This document shows, piece after piece, positions 34,699 through 43,521 of a stretch of 44,616 nucleotides of DNA (positions are counted from its first letter, which is position 1; each line of letters starts with the position of its first letter). Position numbers and translations under genes: made by a program. The notes under the pieces were generated by a model. That model ran no database searches and was not told the origin of the DNA. It worked only from the letters and a program-made list of their open reading frames with translations. This stretch comes from an uncultured Verrucomicrobiales bacterium (GTDB lineage Bacteria; Verrucomicrobiota; Verrucomicrobiia; Verrucomicrobiales; Akkermansiaceae), in contig CALKLP010000336.1 of NCBI GenBank assembly GCA_937991965.1, positions 1 through 44,616 on the forward strand, given 5' to 3'.

Positions 34699-35474
34699 TG
34701 AAGGCGTTCTGGGGAGAAGTGATCGGCACCTTTATCATGGTGTTTGTGGGATTAGCCACAGTTGTGAATGCTGCGATTATTGGAGCATATAGTGGTCTCT
34801 GGCAGGTCGCGATGCTGTGGGGGATGGGGCTTATCGCTGCTATCACAATCTGCGGTCCCATCAGTGGGGCACACTTTAACCCAGCTATCACGCTGGCCTT
34901 TGCGAGCACTACTGACTTCTCATGGCGAAAGGTGCCTTCATATCTTCTAGCCCAATGCCTAGGGGCACTAATCGGGGCGGCATTGGTCTATGGGGTTTTT
35001 AGTGGAGTCATTCAGGCTTACGAGGCATCTCATGGAATTGTCCGGGGGACAGAGGCTTCCATAAGGACGGCGATGGTGTTTGGAGAGTTTTATCCTAACC
35101 CTGCTGCAGATAATCCAGACCTCGAGAATGTTGGGATGGTGACAGCCTTCTTGGGTGAAGCGGTTGGAACCATGATTTTGGCCTTTGTGATTTTCTGTAT
35201 CATCCAGCTAAAAGAACTACCAGGGTGGATGATTCCTGTTTTGATCGGAATTACCTTAACCGTAATTATTTCATTGTTTGCCCCTATTTGTATGGCTGGA
35301 TTCAACCCTGCACGTGATTTTATTCCTCGTGCGCTGTCCTACTTCCTCGGGTGGGGAGATGTCGTCTTTACCGCGAATGGCGCGGGGTATTTGATTGTTT
35401 ATATCCTTGCGCCGATTGTTGGGGCTCAGATTGGGGCATTTGGAGCAAAACTGCTGATGAAGAGGAGGGATTGA
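34698..35474 (+). CDS. MIP-family channel, GlpF-like aquaglyceroporin
   Basis: This 258-residue channel has six membrane segments and both half-helix NPA motifs. The first is GAHFNPAITLAFA (about 57-69) and the second is GFNPARDFIPRALSYF (about 199-214). The Asp immediately after the second NPAR (NPARD) is the signature of glycerol-conducting GlpF-type channels rather than water-selective AqpZ. It may carry glycerol or small polyols. It is translationally coupled to apt by a one-base overlap. Confidence 0.91.
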   Translation: MKAFWGEVIGTFIMVFVGLATVVNAAIIGAYSGLWQVAMLWGMGLIAAITICGPISGAHFNPAITLAFASTTDFSWRKVPSYLLAQCLGALIGAALVYGVFSGVIQAYEASHGIVRGTEASIRTAMVFGEFYPNPAADNPDLENVGMVTAFLGEAVGTMILAFVIFCIIQLKELPGWMIPVLIGITLTVIISLFAPICMAGFNPARDFIPRALSYFLGWGDVVFTANGAGYLIVYILAPIVGAQIGAFGAKLLMKRRD

Positions 35475-35512
35475 TCTTGAATATTACACAATCTCAAGCA
35501 TATGTGTAGCGC

Positions 35513-35872
35513 ATGACTTCTCGTCACAAAAGCTACATAAAACGTTTTCAACGTAATGATTTGCGTTGGAGAGGTAATTCTGAAGATTCGGATTTGAAAA
35601 AGTTACGAGAGATGGAACAGGCGTGTATAGGTTTGATCTTGGGTTTAGTAATGTCTATGAGATTATGGCTGGTTGGTATTATCTCACCTGCAATATCTTG
35701 GCAGTCATTCTTGGGTTTTAGTCTTCTTTCATTCTTGGCTTATTTAATTTATAACTATTATTGGCTTCATAAATCTGTGAATTACTTAGTTGGTGCGAGA
35801 ATTCATGATTTTAGGGAACTACCTAGTTGGGTAAATTTGGATCAAAGGGCCAGTCCTAGCACGTCAGAATAA
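35513..35872 (+). CDS. hypothetical membrane protein
   Basis: This 119-residue protein has no recognised family. A basic N-terminus (SRHKSYIKRFQRNDLRWRG) precedes two membrane segments (about 38-58 and 64-82), then a short soluble tail. Its composition is AT-richer than the genes around it. It sits 38 bases after the GlpF-like gene and 54 bases before the antiporter. It may be real given its length and lack of overlap, but nothing shows a function. Confidence 0.5.
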   Translation: MTSRHKSYIKRFQRNDLRWRGNSEDSDLKKLREMEQACIGLILGLVMSMRLWLVGIISPAISWQSFLGFSLLSFLAYLIYNYYWLHKSVNYLVGARIHDFRELPSWVNLDQRASPSTSE

Positions 35873-35926
35873 AAAAGTGAACTTTGGAGGTGCAGTCTGG
35901 AAAAAATGCGCTTGAATGAGCATTGA

Positions 35927-37792
35927 ATGAACGCTCTTACGTATTTTGCTATTGTCTTAGTCTTAGGGATTATTGCCCAATGGGGGTCGTGGCGACTGAA
36001 GACGCCGTCGATTTTGCTTCTCTTGGCCTTTGGGTTTGGGCTCTCGATCTCTACGGGAGTGAAGATCGATGACTTTATCCCGGAAGATACCCTCCTGTCG
36101 ATCGTGGGGATTTTTGTCGCGATCATTCTCTTTGAAGGAGGGATGACACTGAAGTTTAGGGAGCTGAAAGAGGCGGGCACTCCGGTGATTCGCTTGTGCT
36201 CGTTCACGGTCTTGATCGGGTTTGGGCTCACTTATTTGCTGATGCATTACGCCTTAGGATTTGCGTGGCAGATTTCGGCGCTGGTAGGAGCGATCCTGAC
36301 CGTGACAGGGCCTACGGTGGTAGCTCCTCTCTTGCGGGTGGTGCAACCGTCTAAAAAAATCTCCAGTATTGTGAAGTGGGAGGGGATCGTAGTGGATCCG
36401 ATCGGCGCGATCATGGCGCTGCTGGTTTATGAATTTGCGCTGCTGGGTTGGAATGATTACGCGAAGAGCGAGTATCTGATCATCGGTGCGAAGTTGATCG
36501 GAGCAGGGGTGGTCTTCCCGATCGTGCTCGCGAAAATCCTGCTCTTCCTGCTCAAGCGTCACTTGATTCCTGATTTTTTACACAGTGTTTTTCTGCTCGC
36601 GGTGGTGGCCGGTTCCTTTGCGGCGGCGGATGCGATCCAGAAGGAGTCTGGACTCTTAACGGTGACGGTGCTCGGAATGGCACTGGTGAATCAGAAGGCT
36701 GTGTCGGTGCAGCATATTATTGAGTTTAAGGAGAATCTGCAGGTGCTTATTATCTCGCTCCTGTTTATCTTACTATCGGGTCGGATCGATCTCGCGGCGA
36801 TGCAGCAAGTGCTCGTTCCAGGATTGATTTTACTGGTGGCGCTTATTTTTGTGATTCGCCCGATTTCCGTGTATGTCGCGATGATTTTTTCCAAGAAGAC
36901 GAATATGCGGGAGCGGACCTTCCTCTCCTTCCTAGCTCCGCGCGGAATTGTGGCGGCGGCGGTGACGTCTGTCTTCGCTCTCGAGTTTGAGCACGCGGCG
37001 GATGAGGGTAAACTGCCTCCCATCATCGCGGAGCAAGCCCATCAGCTTGTTCCTCTGATCTTCCTCTGTATTATCGGGACGGTGATGGTTTACGGTCTTT
37101 TCGCACTACCATTGGCGAAGAAGCTAGGGGTGACCGCTGGGCGTAGTGATGGCATCTTGTTCGCAGGAGCAGAGAACTGGATTGTCGAGATTTCTGCTGC
37201 CCTCGTAAAGGGCGGGCATAATGTCCTCCTGATGGACACGAAGTATGAGAAAATCGCAGAGGCCAAGCTCGCAGGAGTGCCCGCCATACGTGCGAACGTC
37301 CTCTCTGAATACGCGGAGCATGAAGTCGATCTGGGCGGGATTGGGCAGTTGATCGCCGCTACTCCCAATGATGAAATTAACTCGCTGGCGTCGATCGAAT
37401 ACATGCATACCTTTGGGCGGAAGAATATTTGGCAAGTGGCGCCTGAGGATAAGCATCAGCACCATTCTAGAGCGGTCTCTCATCATAAGCGCGCGAGAAT
37501 TTGTTTCTCTAGTGCGGCAACTTTCCGTGAGCTTTCGGCCAAGTTCACTAAGGATCACACCATCAAGACGACGACCTTAACGGAGCTGTTCTCGGTCGAA
37601 GACTTCTACGCGGAATATGGAGAAGAGGCCTTAGTGCTCTTTGTTTGTGACGAGAAAAACGGCCTGCGTCCTGCCACCCCTGATTTCCGGAAGGATTTCC
37701 AGAAGGTATCAGAGCCGACGACTTTATACGCCTTTGTGCCGAAGAGTGATAAGCCTTTGACTAATGAGATGAGTGCGCCGATGGGGCTTTGA
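35927..37792 (+). CDS. CPA1-type cation:proton antiporter with TrkA-N-like domain
   Basis: This 621-residue protein has an N-terminal membrane domain of about 12 helices (to about 400) of the CPA1/NhaP type. The acidic GTVVAP and VDPIGAIMALLVYEF segments (near 128 and 155) are the ion-binding region, and IILFEGGMTLKFRELKEAG lies near 66. The C-terminal cytoplasmic region (about 405-620) is a Rossmann-like TrkA-N-type regulatory domain starting with GILFAGAENWIVEISAALVKGG and ending in a charged tail. It probably exchanges Na+ or K+ for H+. With the Mrp operon it is the second cation/proton antiporter in the window. Confidence 0.9.
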   Translation: MNALTYFAIVLVLGIIAQWGSWRLKTPSILLLLAFGFGLSISTGVKIDDFIPEDTLLSIVGIFVAIILFEGGMTLKFRELKEAGTPVIRLCSFTVLIGFGLTYLLMHYALGFAWQISALVGAILTVTGPTVVAPLLRVVQPSKKISSIVKWEGIVVDPIGAIMALLVYEFALLGWNDYAKSEYLIIGAKLIGAGVVFPIVLAKILLFLLKRHLIPDFLHSVFLLAVVAGSFAAADAIQKESGLLTVTVLGMALVNQKAVSVQHIIEFKENLQVLIISLLFILLSGRIDLAAMQQVLVPGLILLVALIFVIRPISVYVAMIFSKKTNMRERTFLSFLAPRGIVAAAVTSVFALEFEHAADEGKLPPIIAEQAHQLVPLIFLCIIGTVMVYGLFALPLAKKLGVTAGRSDGILFAGAENWIVEISAALVKGGHNVLLMDTKYEKIAEAKLAGVPAIRANVLSEYAEHEVDLGGIGQLIAATPNDEINSLASIEYMHTFGRKNIWQVAPEDKHQHHSRAVSHHKRARICFSSAATFRELSAKFTKDHTIKTTTLTELFSVEDFYAEYGEEALVLFVCDEKNGLRPATPDFRKDFQKVSEPTTLYAFVPKSDKPLTNEMSAPMGL

Positions 37793-37837
37793 ACTGGTAG
37801 CCTCGGTGAGACTGCCTTTTCCATTACTCACCAATGA

Positions 37838-37867
37838 AAAAAGCCCAACCAACTGGCTGGGCTTTTT
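37838..37867. terminator. bidirectional terminator between antiporter and SOD
   Basis: AAAAAGCCCA (37838-37847) pairs with TGGGCTTTTT (37858-37867), a perfect ten-base stem with a ten-base loop. It serves the convergent antiporter (plus) and superoxide dismutase (minus) transcripts. Confidence 0.9.
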
Positions 37868-37889
37868 CAGAATTATCGATTCGCTGGGA

Positions 37890-38516
37890 TTACCCGTTTG
37901 CGAAGTTTGCTGATACCACGTCCCAGTTGACGACGCTCCAGAATGCATTGATGTAATCTGGACGACGGTTTTGGTAGTTAAGGTAGTAAGCGTGCTCCCA
38001 TACGTCGAGACCGAGGATTGGGGTGCATCCACAAGCGTCTGCAGCCGCGCCCATGAGAGGGGAGTCTTGGTTCGGGGTAGAAACTACTGCTACGGATTTG
38101 TCCGCCTTAACGATAAGCCATGCCCAGCCTGAGCCGAAGCGTGTCGCTGCAGCGTTTGCGAATGTTTCCTTAAACGCATCAAATGAACCGAAAGCGGCAT
38201 CGATCGCTTCTGCAAGAGCTCCAGATGGTGCGGTTGCTCCGCCAGGTGTGAGTGTTTTCCAGAAGAGGCTGTGGTTGTAGTGTCCACCACCGTTGTTACG
38301 GACAGCTCCTTTGATCTCTGCAGGGAGAGAATCTAGGTCAGAGATGAGCGCTTCGATCGATTTTCCAGCGAGGTCTGCGTTTCCTTCGATCGCTCCGTTG
38401 GTTTTAGCAACGTAGGCGTTGTGGTGCTTGCTGTGGTGAATTTCCATAGTGCGCGCATCGAAGTGTGGCTCGAGGGCGTCATATGCATATCCTAATTCTG
38501 GTAGTTCAAATGCCAT
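37890..38516 (-). CDS. superoxide dismutase (Fe/Mn)
   Basis: This 208-residue enzyme removes superoxide. The metal ligands are visible: H27 in [12 protein letters not shown], a second His in [11 protein letters not shown] (H82), D171 and H175 in [19 protein letters not shown]. The ATG at 38516 gives the standard [17 protein letters not shown] start; the frame continues upstream to 38564 without need. Fe versus Mn use is not settled by these motifs. No signal peptide is present, so it is cytoplasmic. It is the only gene on its strand here and ends at the shared terminator. Confidence 0.95.
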   Translation of the reverse strand: MAFELPELGYAYDALEPHFDARTMEIHHSKHHNAYVAKTNGAIEGNADLAGKSIEALISDLDSLPAEIKGAVRNNGGGHYNHSLFWKTLTPGGATAPSGALAEAIDAAFGSFDAFKETFANAAATRFGSGWAWLIVKADKSVAVVSTPNQDSPLMGAAADACGCTPILGLDVWEHAYYLNYQNRRPDYINAFWSVVNWDVVSANFANG

Positions 38517-38766
38517 AATATCTAGTGTTTTGATTGGTTGATGATAATGATTGCGAGCTAACATAGCTGCAGATCTTACCCATAGATAAGGTGAAGTTTA
38601 TCGTTGTGCAAGTGACAATCGAGCGAGTGGCTAAAAATTTATCAAAATAATGAAGTAGAGGTAGATTGAGTCTCTCGCGATGTGACTTGGTTTTGGTCAC
38701 AGTGCAGAAAGTTTGAATAAAACCTCATGAGCGATCATCTATTTTACTGAACCAATTAAGAACATC

Positions 38767-39108
38767 ATGAGAAAAACCATTATCAATATCAGTCTGGCTA
38801 TCCTCGCTATCGCGTTGATACCTACAGCATCCGCAAAGCAGCAATATAAGAAAACCGTCATTAACGGAAAGTCAGCTTACGTCGTTGTTCCTAAAAGTTA
38901 CCACCCGAAGTCTTACCACTACCGGACGGTCCGCACAGGGGTGTGTCGCAAATCAGGTCGAGGCATATACGCATACGTTCGCAGTCACCCGATCGGTGGG
39001 TATAGTAAAACCGTACATACCCGTAGCCACTACGCAACTACTCCCAAGTACAGAACTTGTGGTACTAAAGTGGTGAGATCTAGCCCTCTCATTAATATTC
39101 GTTTTTAA
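38767..39108 (+). CDS. small secreted basic protein, Tyr/Ser/His rich
   Basis: This 113-residue protein begins with a signal peptide (hydrophobic 6-20, cleavage near TASA-KQQ). The mature part is basic and rich in Tyr, Ser, His and Lys, with short YHPKSYHYRT-type runs and two Cys residues. It has no recognised domain. It could be a surface or outer-membrane accessory protein. The terminator after it (39143-39167) supports a real transcript. A second frame (38885-39076) overlaps it and is rejected. Confidence 0.6.
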   Translation: MRKTIINISLAILAIALIPTASAKQQYKKTVINGKSAYVVVPKSYHPKSYHYRTVRTGVCRKSGRGIYAYVRSHPIGGYSKTVHTRSHYATTPKYRTCGTKVVRSSPLINIRF

Positions 39109-39142
39109 CAACATATTCATTGTAGCTGTTGTGTAAACTAGA

Positions 39143-39175
39143 GCACGCCTTCCTTGTGGGGGCGTGCCATTTTTT
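39143..39175 (+). terminator. intrinsic terminator after the small secreted protein
   Basis: GCACGCC (39143-39149) pairs with GGCGTGC (39161-39167) over an 11-base loop and is followed by CATTTTTTT. It separates this gene from the AGCS symporter. Confidence 0.85.
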
Positions 39176-39231
39176 TGTGGGGAATCTAAGGAAACTGAAT
39201 TAGGTTGTTGATCGCGGGAGGATTTTTATCT

Positions 39232-40818
39232 ATGCATCCCCTAAACAAGACACCTATGCGTACAATATATTCCACCCTAGCATGCCTTATTCTTGCGGTC
39301 ACCACGGCCTCCGCGGAGGAGTCAAAAGGACTCTCTGAAAAAATTAACGACGCCTTCGGGTACGCTACGGGGCCATTTGTCAGTGGAATCTTTAAGAAAA
39401 TCCCGATTGCCGGATACGATACGCAATGGATTGTGCTTTGGCTTGCCCTAGCAGGTATTATTTTAACGGTTGTTTTTAAGTGTATTAATATCACAGGCAT
39501 CAAGACCGCGATTAATACGATTAAAGGCAAATACACTTCGCCTGATGCTCCCGGCCAAATTACTCACTTTCAAGCACTAGCTACGGCTGTATCAGGAACG
39601 GTAGGGCTTGGTAATATTGCGGGGGTGGCGATCGGAATCGCGCTCGGTGGCCCAGGGGTTGCGTTTTGGCTCTTCCTTGCAGGCTTCCTTGGGATGGCGA
39701 CTAAATTTGCCGAATGTACTCTTGGGGTGAAATACCGTAAGATTGATGAAGACGGAACTGTGCGAGGCGGAGGGATGTATTACCTAAAAGAAGGGCTCAA
39801 GGAGCGTGGATTAGCTCCGCTTGGGGTCGTCCTTTCCTTCTTGTTCGCAATCTGCTGTATTTTAGCTTCCTTTGGTGGAGGAAATATCTTTCAGGTGAAT
39901 CAAGTGACCTCTCAGTTGATCAATATTACTGGTGGAGCTGAGAATAGTTTTTTTGCCACGAACCAATGGGTTTTTGGTCTTGTTCTAGCCATCATGACAG
40001 CCCTTGTCATTATTGGCGGGATTAAGTCGATTTCCAAGGTCACAGGATCACTTGTTCCGGTGATGTGCATTGTATATGTCGTTTCTGCCTTCCTCGTGAT
40101 TTTCTTGAATATTGATAAAGTCCCCGGTGCCATCATGACGATCATGTCGGAGGCCTTCCAACCTCGCGCAGCGATTACAGGAGGAATTATCGGCGCTATC
40201 TTCTGGGGGGTTAAACGCTCCACCTTCTCTAACGAAGCCGGGATTGGTTCCGCTCCCATTGCTCACTCGGCAGTGAAAACCGACAAGCCCGCGTCTGAAG
40301 GCTTGGTGGCTCTTCTTGAGCCGTTTATTGATACCGTGATTGTTTGTTCCATGACTTCCTTGGTGCTAGTGATCGGAATGGAGTTCGATGGAGATACCGC
40401 GAATTACGCTATCAATGGGCAAAACTTCGTGCTCGGAGAAGATCCAGGCTGGGGGCTGGGCATCCAGATGACTTCTCTGGCTTTTGAGACTGTGCACAGC
40501 AGCTTTAAATACATTCTCTTCGCGTGCGTCTTCTTCTTCGCCTTCTCAACGCTTATAACTTGGAGTTACTACGGTCTTCAAGCTTGCGAATATCTCTTCG
40601 GGAAAAGCAAGATAGTGGGAATCGTGTATAAGGTTATCTTCTGTCTCATCATTATTGTCGGATCTTCCGCCTCCATGGGGAATGCGGTCGATTTCTCAGA
40701 TGCCTCTCTCTTTGCGATGGCGATTCCTAACCTCATCGGAGTCTATATTATGATCCCTGTCGTGAAAAAGGAACTGAAATCCTACCTCGCGTTTACGAAG
40801 GAAAAAGACGCTGAGTAA
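39232..40818 (+). CDS. alanine/glycine:cation symporter (AGCS family)
   Basis: This 528-residue transporter uses a sodium gradient to import alanine or glycine. The conserved segments are visible: ATAVSGTVGLGNIAGVAIGIALGGPGVAFW (about 112-141), AGFLGMATKFAECTLGVKYR, and KRSTFSNEAGIGSAPIAHSAVKTDKP (about 330-355). An N-terminal leader (RTIYSTLACLILAVTTASAEES) resembles a signal peptide, a variation seen in several homologues. The ATG at 39232 is chosen because the SD GGGAGG (39216-39221) lies ten bases upstream; an ATG eight codons later (39256) is possible. It precedes ruvA by 21 bases. Confidence 0.93.
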   Translation: MHPLNKTPMRTIYSTLACLILAVTTASAEESKGLSEKINDAFGYATGPFVSGIFKKIPIAGYDTQWIVLWLALAGIILTVVFKCINITGIKTAINTIKGKYTSPDAPGQITHFQALATAVSGTVGLGNIAGVAIGIALGGPGVAFWLFLAGFLGMATKFAECTLGVKYRKIDEDGTVRGGGMYYLKEGLKERGLAPLGVVLSFLFAICCILASFGGGNIFQVNQVTSQLINITGGAENSFFATNQWVFGLVLAIMTALVIIGGIKSISKVTGSLVPVMCIVYVVSAFLVIFLNIDKVPGAIMTIMSEAFQPRAAITGGIIGAIFWGVKRSTFSNEAGIGSAPIAHSAVKTDKPASEGLVALLEPFIDTVIVCSMTSLVLVIGMEFDGDTANYAINGQNFVLGEDPGWGLGIQMTSLAFETVHSSFKYILFACVFFFAFSTLITWSYYGLQACEYLFGKSKIVGIVYKVIFCLIIIVGSSASMGNAVDFSDASLFAMAIPNLIGVYIMIPVVKKELKSYLAFTKEKDAE

Positions 40819-40839
40819 TCCATCAGTTCACAAAAAATT

Positions 40840-41439
40840 ATGATAGCACGACTACGCGGAATTGTTTGGGAATCTTGGCCCAATAGATTAATCCTCGATT
40901 GCGGTGGTGTGGGGTATGAGGTCAATGTGCCGCAGATCTCGGTCGATCAACTCAATCCGGTCGAAGGAAAGGAGATAAGTCTTCTGATCTACCAACACAT
41001 TCGCGAAAGCGCACACACCCTCTATGGCTTCGCAACGAAGGAAGAAAAAGACATCTTCCTTCTGCTTGTGGATCGCGTAAGCGGGATTGGCCCCAGCACC
41101 GCGATGGCAATTCTGAGCGGTATGCCTGTCAGACAGTTTAAAGATGCAGTAGTAAATGATGACTCCAAGACCCTATCTACCATCAAAGGCCTCGGAAAGA
41201 AAACAGCCGAACGAATCATCTTAGAACTTAAGGATAAAGTTGGCATCGCCGAAACCTGGAAACCCGCAGATGGGCAGGGAAGTGCCCCAGAAAGTACCAA
41301 TGCACAAGAAGCTGAACTAGCCCTCCTCGCACTAGGGTTCAAGCAGGCCGACGCCCGCAAGTTTATCACCGTAGCACTCAAGGAAAACGCGACAGCTTCC
41401 GTCGAGGATCTCATCCGCGCCGCGCTTAGAGGAAGATGA
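40840..41439 (+). CDS. ruvA: Holliday junction helicase subunit RuvA
   Basis: This 199-residue protein binds Holliday junctions and loads RuvB. It begins MIARLRGIVWESWPNRLILDCGGVGYEVNVP (OB-fold domain I), has two helix-hairpin-helix motifs (VSGIGPSTAMAILSG and IKGLGKKTAERIILELKDK, about 80-130), and the C-terminal RuvB-binding domain (about 150-199, EAELALLALGFKQADARKFI). ruvB and ruvC are not in the window. The start is MIARLRG, the usual family start, with no clear SD. Confidence 0.96.
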   Translation: MIARLRGIVWESWPNRLILDCGGVGYEVNVPQISVDQLNPVEGKEISLLIYQHIRESAHTLYGFATKEEKDIFLLLVDRVSGIGPSTAMAILSGMPVRQFKDAVVNDDSKTLSTIKGLGKKTAERIILELKDKVGIAETWKPADGQGSAPESTNAQEAELALLALGFKQADARKFITVALKENATASVEDLIRAALRGR

Positions 41440-41523
41440 TTTTCCTGCGCTTTTTTAAAATTCCACGGCTCTGTTATTGACTTCCCCAAAAACTCATGTT
41501 TTTTTGATAACCCTTCTCGAAAA

Positions 41524-41613
41524 GGACCTGTGGCTGAGTGGCTGAAAGCGCTCCCCTGCTAAGGGAGTATACTCGTAAGGGTATCGAGGGTTCGAATCCC
41601 TCCGGGTCCGCCA
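41524..41613 (+). tRNA. tRNA-Ser (anticodon GCU)
   Basis: This 90-base class II tRNA has the acceptor stem GGACCTG/CGGGTCC, discriminator G and an encoded CCA (41611-41613). The anticodon stem-loop CTCCC-CTGCTAA-GGGAG gives anticodon GCT (Ser, AGC/AGU codons). The variable arm is long and the T loop holds GGTTCGAATCC. Its 3' end has a degraded copy about 330 bases downstream. Confidence 0.97.
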
Positions 41614-41619
41614 TTTTTT

Positions 41620-41657
41620 AATAAACCCCAGTCCAACTTGTTGGGCTGGGGTTTATT
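41620..41657 (+). terminator. hairpin directly after tRNA-Ser
   Basis: AATAAACCCCAG (41620-41631) pairs perfectly with CTGGGGTTTATT (41646-41657), with CCAA/TTGG continuing the stem. The 3' arm is T-rich and the stem begins seven bases after the tRNA CCA, so it likely terminates the tRNA transcript. Confidence 0.65.
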
Positions 41658-41728
41658 AATGAAAGAGGGAAGGGGATTACGAGCTCTCCATGGAGCGTGA
41701 GCCAAGCGAACCAAGCTGCAGATCCCTA

Positions 41729-41931
41729 GGGCGTGTTGACAATTAAATCATTGTAAATGAATAATGTCATAGGAATTCTTGTTCACTCCATTCATTTGGA
41801 GAGAATGGAGGATCTTTTCTGATTTTTCTGCGTTATTTTTCAGTTACAGTGCACGCACTGCGCCTTCAAGAAGCCTTGATAAATCAGAAAATCTCACTCC
41901 AATTCACTCCAATTTAATTGTCAACACGTCC
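41729..41931. mobile_element. second MITE-like inverted-repeat element
   Basis: The ends GGGCGTGTTGACAATTAAAT (41729-41748) and ATTTAATTGTCAACACGTCC (41912-41931) are inverted repeats of 20 bases with one mismatch (G/A at the third position). The two arms stay partly complementary inward: the left TTGGAGAGAATGGAGG and TCTTTTCTGATTT match the right arm in reverse complement. The 203-base element holds no transposase gene. The end sequence resembles the tips of some IS5-group elements, but I cannot confirm the family or a target duplication. It has no credible coding sequence. Confidence 0.7.
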
Positions 41932-41942
41932 AGTGAAACGAA

Positions 41943-41969
41943 GGGTAATCCCTCCGGGGTCGTCATTTT
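41943..41969 (+). repeat. degraded copy of the tRNA-Ser 3' end
   Basis: AATCCCTCCGGGGTCGTCAT (41947-41966) resembles the tRNA-Ser 3' end AATCCCTCCGGGTCCGCCAT (from 41596), differing by a few changes, and is followed by a T-run in both. It lies about 350 bases from the tRNA. It could be a remnant attachment site (attR-like) of an element that once integrated at the tRNA, or chance duplication. An inverted GGGATTAC/GTAATCCC pair (41673-41680 and 41945-41952) also spans this block. Confidence 0.4.
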
Positions 41970-42005
41970 AAGCTGTTTAGTGCAGAATCTGTGTTATCCT
42001 ATGGA

Positions 42006-43445
42006 ATGCGAGTTCTATTAACAGGTGCAAATGGCTATATTGGATTGCGGCTTTTGCCTGAGTTGTTAGAGCAAGGGCACGAGGTTGTCGTTTTAGTTCG
42101 GAATTTAGATCGATTTCCCCGAGCAGATTTTTGTCGTTGGGAAAGTGAGGGACGTGTTTCTTATCTGGTCGGTGATATGTTGAAGCCTGATTCGTTACCT
42201 ACACTTGGGGCGGTAGATGGAGCGTATTATTTTTTACACTCGATGGGGAGCGGCGATGGCTTCGCGGAACGAGAGGCGAGCTGTGCGCGAAATTTTTCGA
42301 GCTGGATCAGTGAGGCGGGCTGCCCTCAGGTTGTTTATCTGGGAGGGTTGAATACGGAGAGTGAGCTCCAGCTGTCTGAGCATATGCAAAGCCGTAACCA
42401 AGTCGCAGAAATTTTAGCACAAGGCCCGTTTCACCTCACCGTTTTACGAGCATCCATTATCGTTGGCTCAGGGAGCGCATCCTTTGAGATTATTCGTGAT
42501 TTGGTAGAGAAGCTGCCTGTAATGGTGACTCCACAGTGGACACGCACCCGGTGTCAACCGATTGCGATCCGAAACGTGATTGGTTATCTCATCGGAGTAA
42601 TGGGAAATGAGCAGTGTTGTGATCGCTCGTTTGATATCGGAGGGCCAGAGGTGCATACTTATCGCGAATTACTTATCCATTATGCGGAGACCCGTGGGTT
42701 ACGTAGGATGGCGCTGCCAGTGCCGCTTCTGAGTCCCAAGCTTTCCTCCTACTGGCTCTATTTTATGACCGCCACGACATATCAGCTGGCTAAATCTTTG
42801 GTAACTTCCTTACATGTAGAGTCAGTGTGTGAGGAGGATTCGATCCGAGAGATTATCCCACAGAAGCTTCTGAATTATGAGGAGTCGATTAAAATGGCAC
42901 TCTCTAATATTGCGCAAAATCGGGTGCCATCTGCGTGGTATGATTCGCTCGCCTCTGGGCATTTTAGCGAGAATAATCTCCTCTCTGTTCATGTGCCAGA
43001 GCATGGTGTGTTTACCGACAGTCAGGAGTGTGTATTCCAGGTTCCGACGTCCAAGGTGGTTGCCTCTGTCTGGTCCATCGGTGGCACCAAGGGGTGGCCA
43101 AGTCTGAATTGGGCGTGGAAGGTTCGCGGGCGGCTGGATAAGCTTGTAGGCGGAATTGGAATGCGTCGGGGACGCCGCCATCCTAGCGAGCTGAGGGTGG
43201 GGGATGCGCTGGACTTTTGGCGTGTAGTCTTAACGGATCAAGACGCAGGGCGCTTGATTCTTTCTGCAGAAATGAAGCTCCCGGGTGAAGCATGGCTCGA
43301 GTTTAATATTCAGGATGGAATGCTAACTCAAACCGCGACTTTTCGTCCCAAAGGGCTCACTGGACGTGCATACTGGTGGTTAGTTTATCCTTTCCACCTC
43401 ATTCTCTTTCCGCGTATGGCGAGGACTCTGAGTACAGGGTGGTAA
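42006..43445 (+). CDS. SDR-family oxidoreductase with DUF2867 domain
   Basis: This 479-residue protein fuses two domains. The N-terminal half (about 1-290) is an atypical extended SDR with the NAD(P)-binding motif VLLTGANGYIGLRLL (3-17), HSMGSGD near 82 and VLRASIIVGSGSASFEII near 160-178. The C-terminal half (about 330-479) matches DUF2867, an SRPBCC-like fold seen after YbjT/Ycf39-type SDR domains. Substrate is unknown. The ATG at 42006 is in frame and gives a proper nucleotide-binding start; the GTG five codons upstream is less likely. It is convergent with nothing and sits alone before fabG. Confidence 0.88.
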   Translation: MRVLLTGANGYIGLRLLPELLEQGHEVVVLVRNLDRFPRADFCRWESEGRVSYLVGDMLKPDSLPTLGAVDGAYYFLHSMGSGDGFAEREASCARNFSSWISEAGCPQVVYLGGLNTESELQLSEHMQSRNQVAEILAQGPFHLTVLRASIIVGSGSASFEIIRDLVEKLPVMVTPQWTRTRCQPIAIRNVIGYLIGVMGNEQCCDRSFDIGGPEVHTYRELLIHYAETRGLRRMALPVPLLSPKLSSYWLYFMTATTYQLAKSLVTSLHVESVCEEDSIREIIPQKLLNYEESIKMALSNIAQNRVPSAWYDSLASGHFSENNLLSVHVPEHGVFTDSQECVFQVPTSKVVASVWSIGGTKGWPSLNWAWKVRGRLDKLVGGIGMRRGRRHPSELRVGDALDFWRVVLTDQDAGRLILSAEMKLPGEAWLEFNIQDGMLTQTATFRPKGLTGRAYWWLVYPFHLILFPRMARTLSTGW

Positions 43446-43521
43446 GGATAAATTGAGGTTAAATGAGGCACTATTAGAAAAAAGTATTGCGAGGGGGGCG
43501 ATGACGATTCAGAAATGAGGT

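Noticed and set aside
38681..38701. Crp-like TGTGA-TCACA site upstream of the SOD gene
   Set aside because: The half-sites are 11 bases apart instead of six, so it does not fit the Crp/FNR spacing; it is only a weak inverted repeat.
41779..42021. 80-codon reading frame inside the second MITE
   Set aside because: It lies across the inverted-repeat element and has no recognisable protein features.
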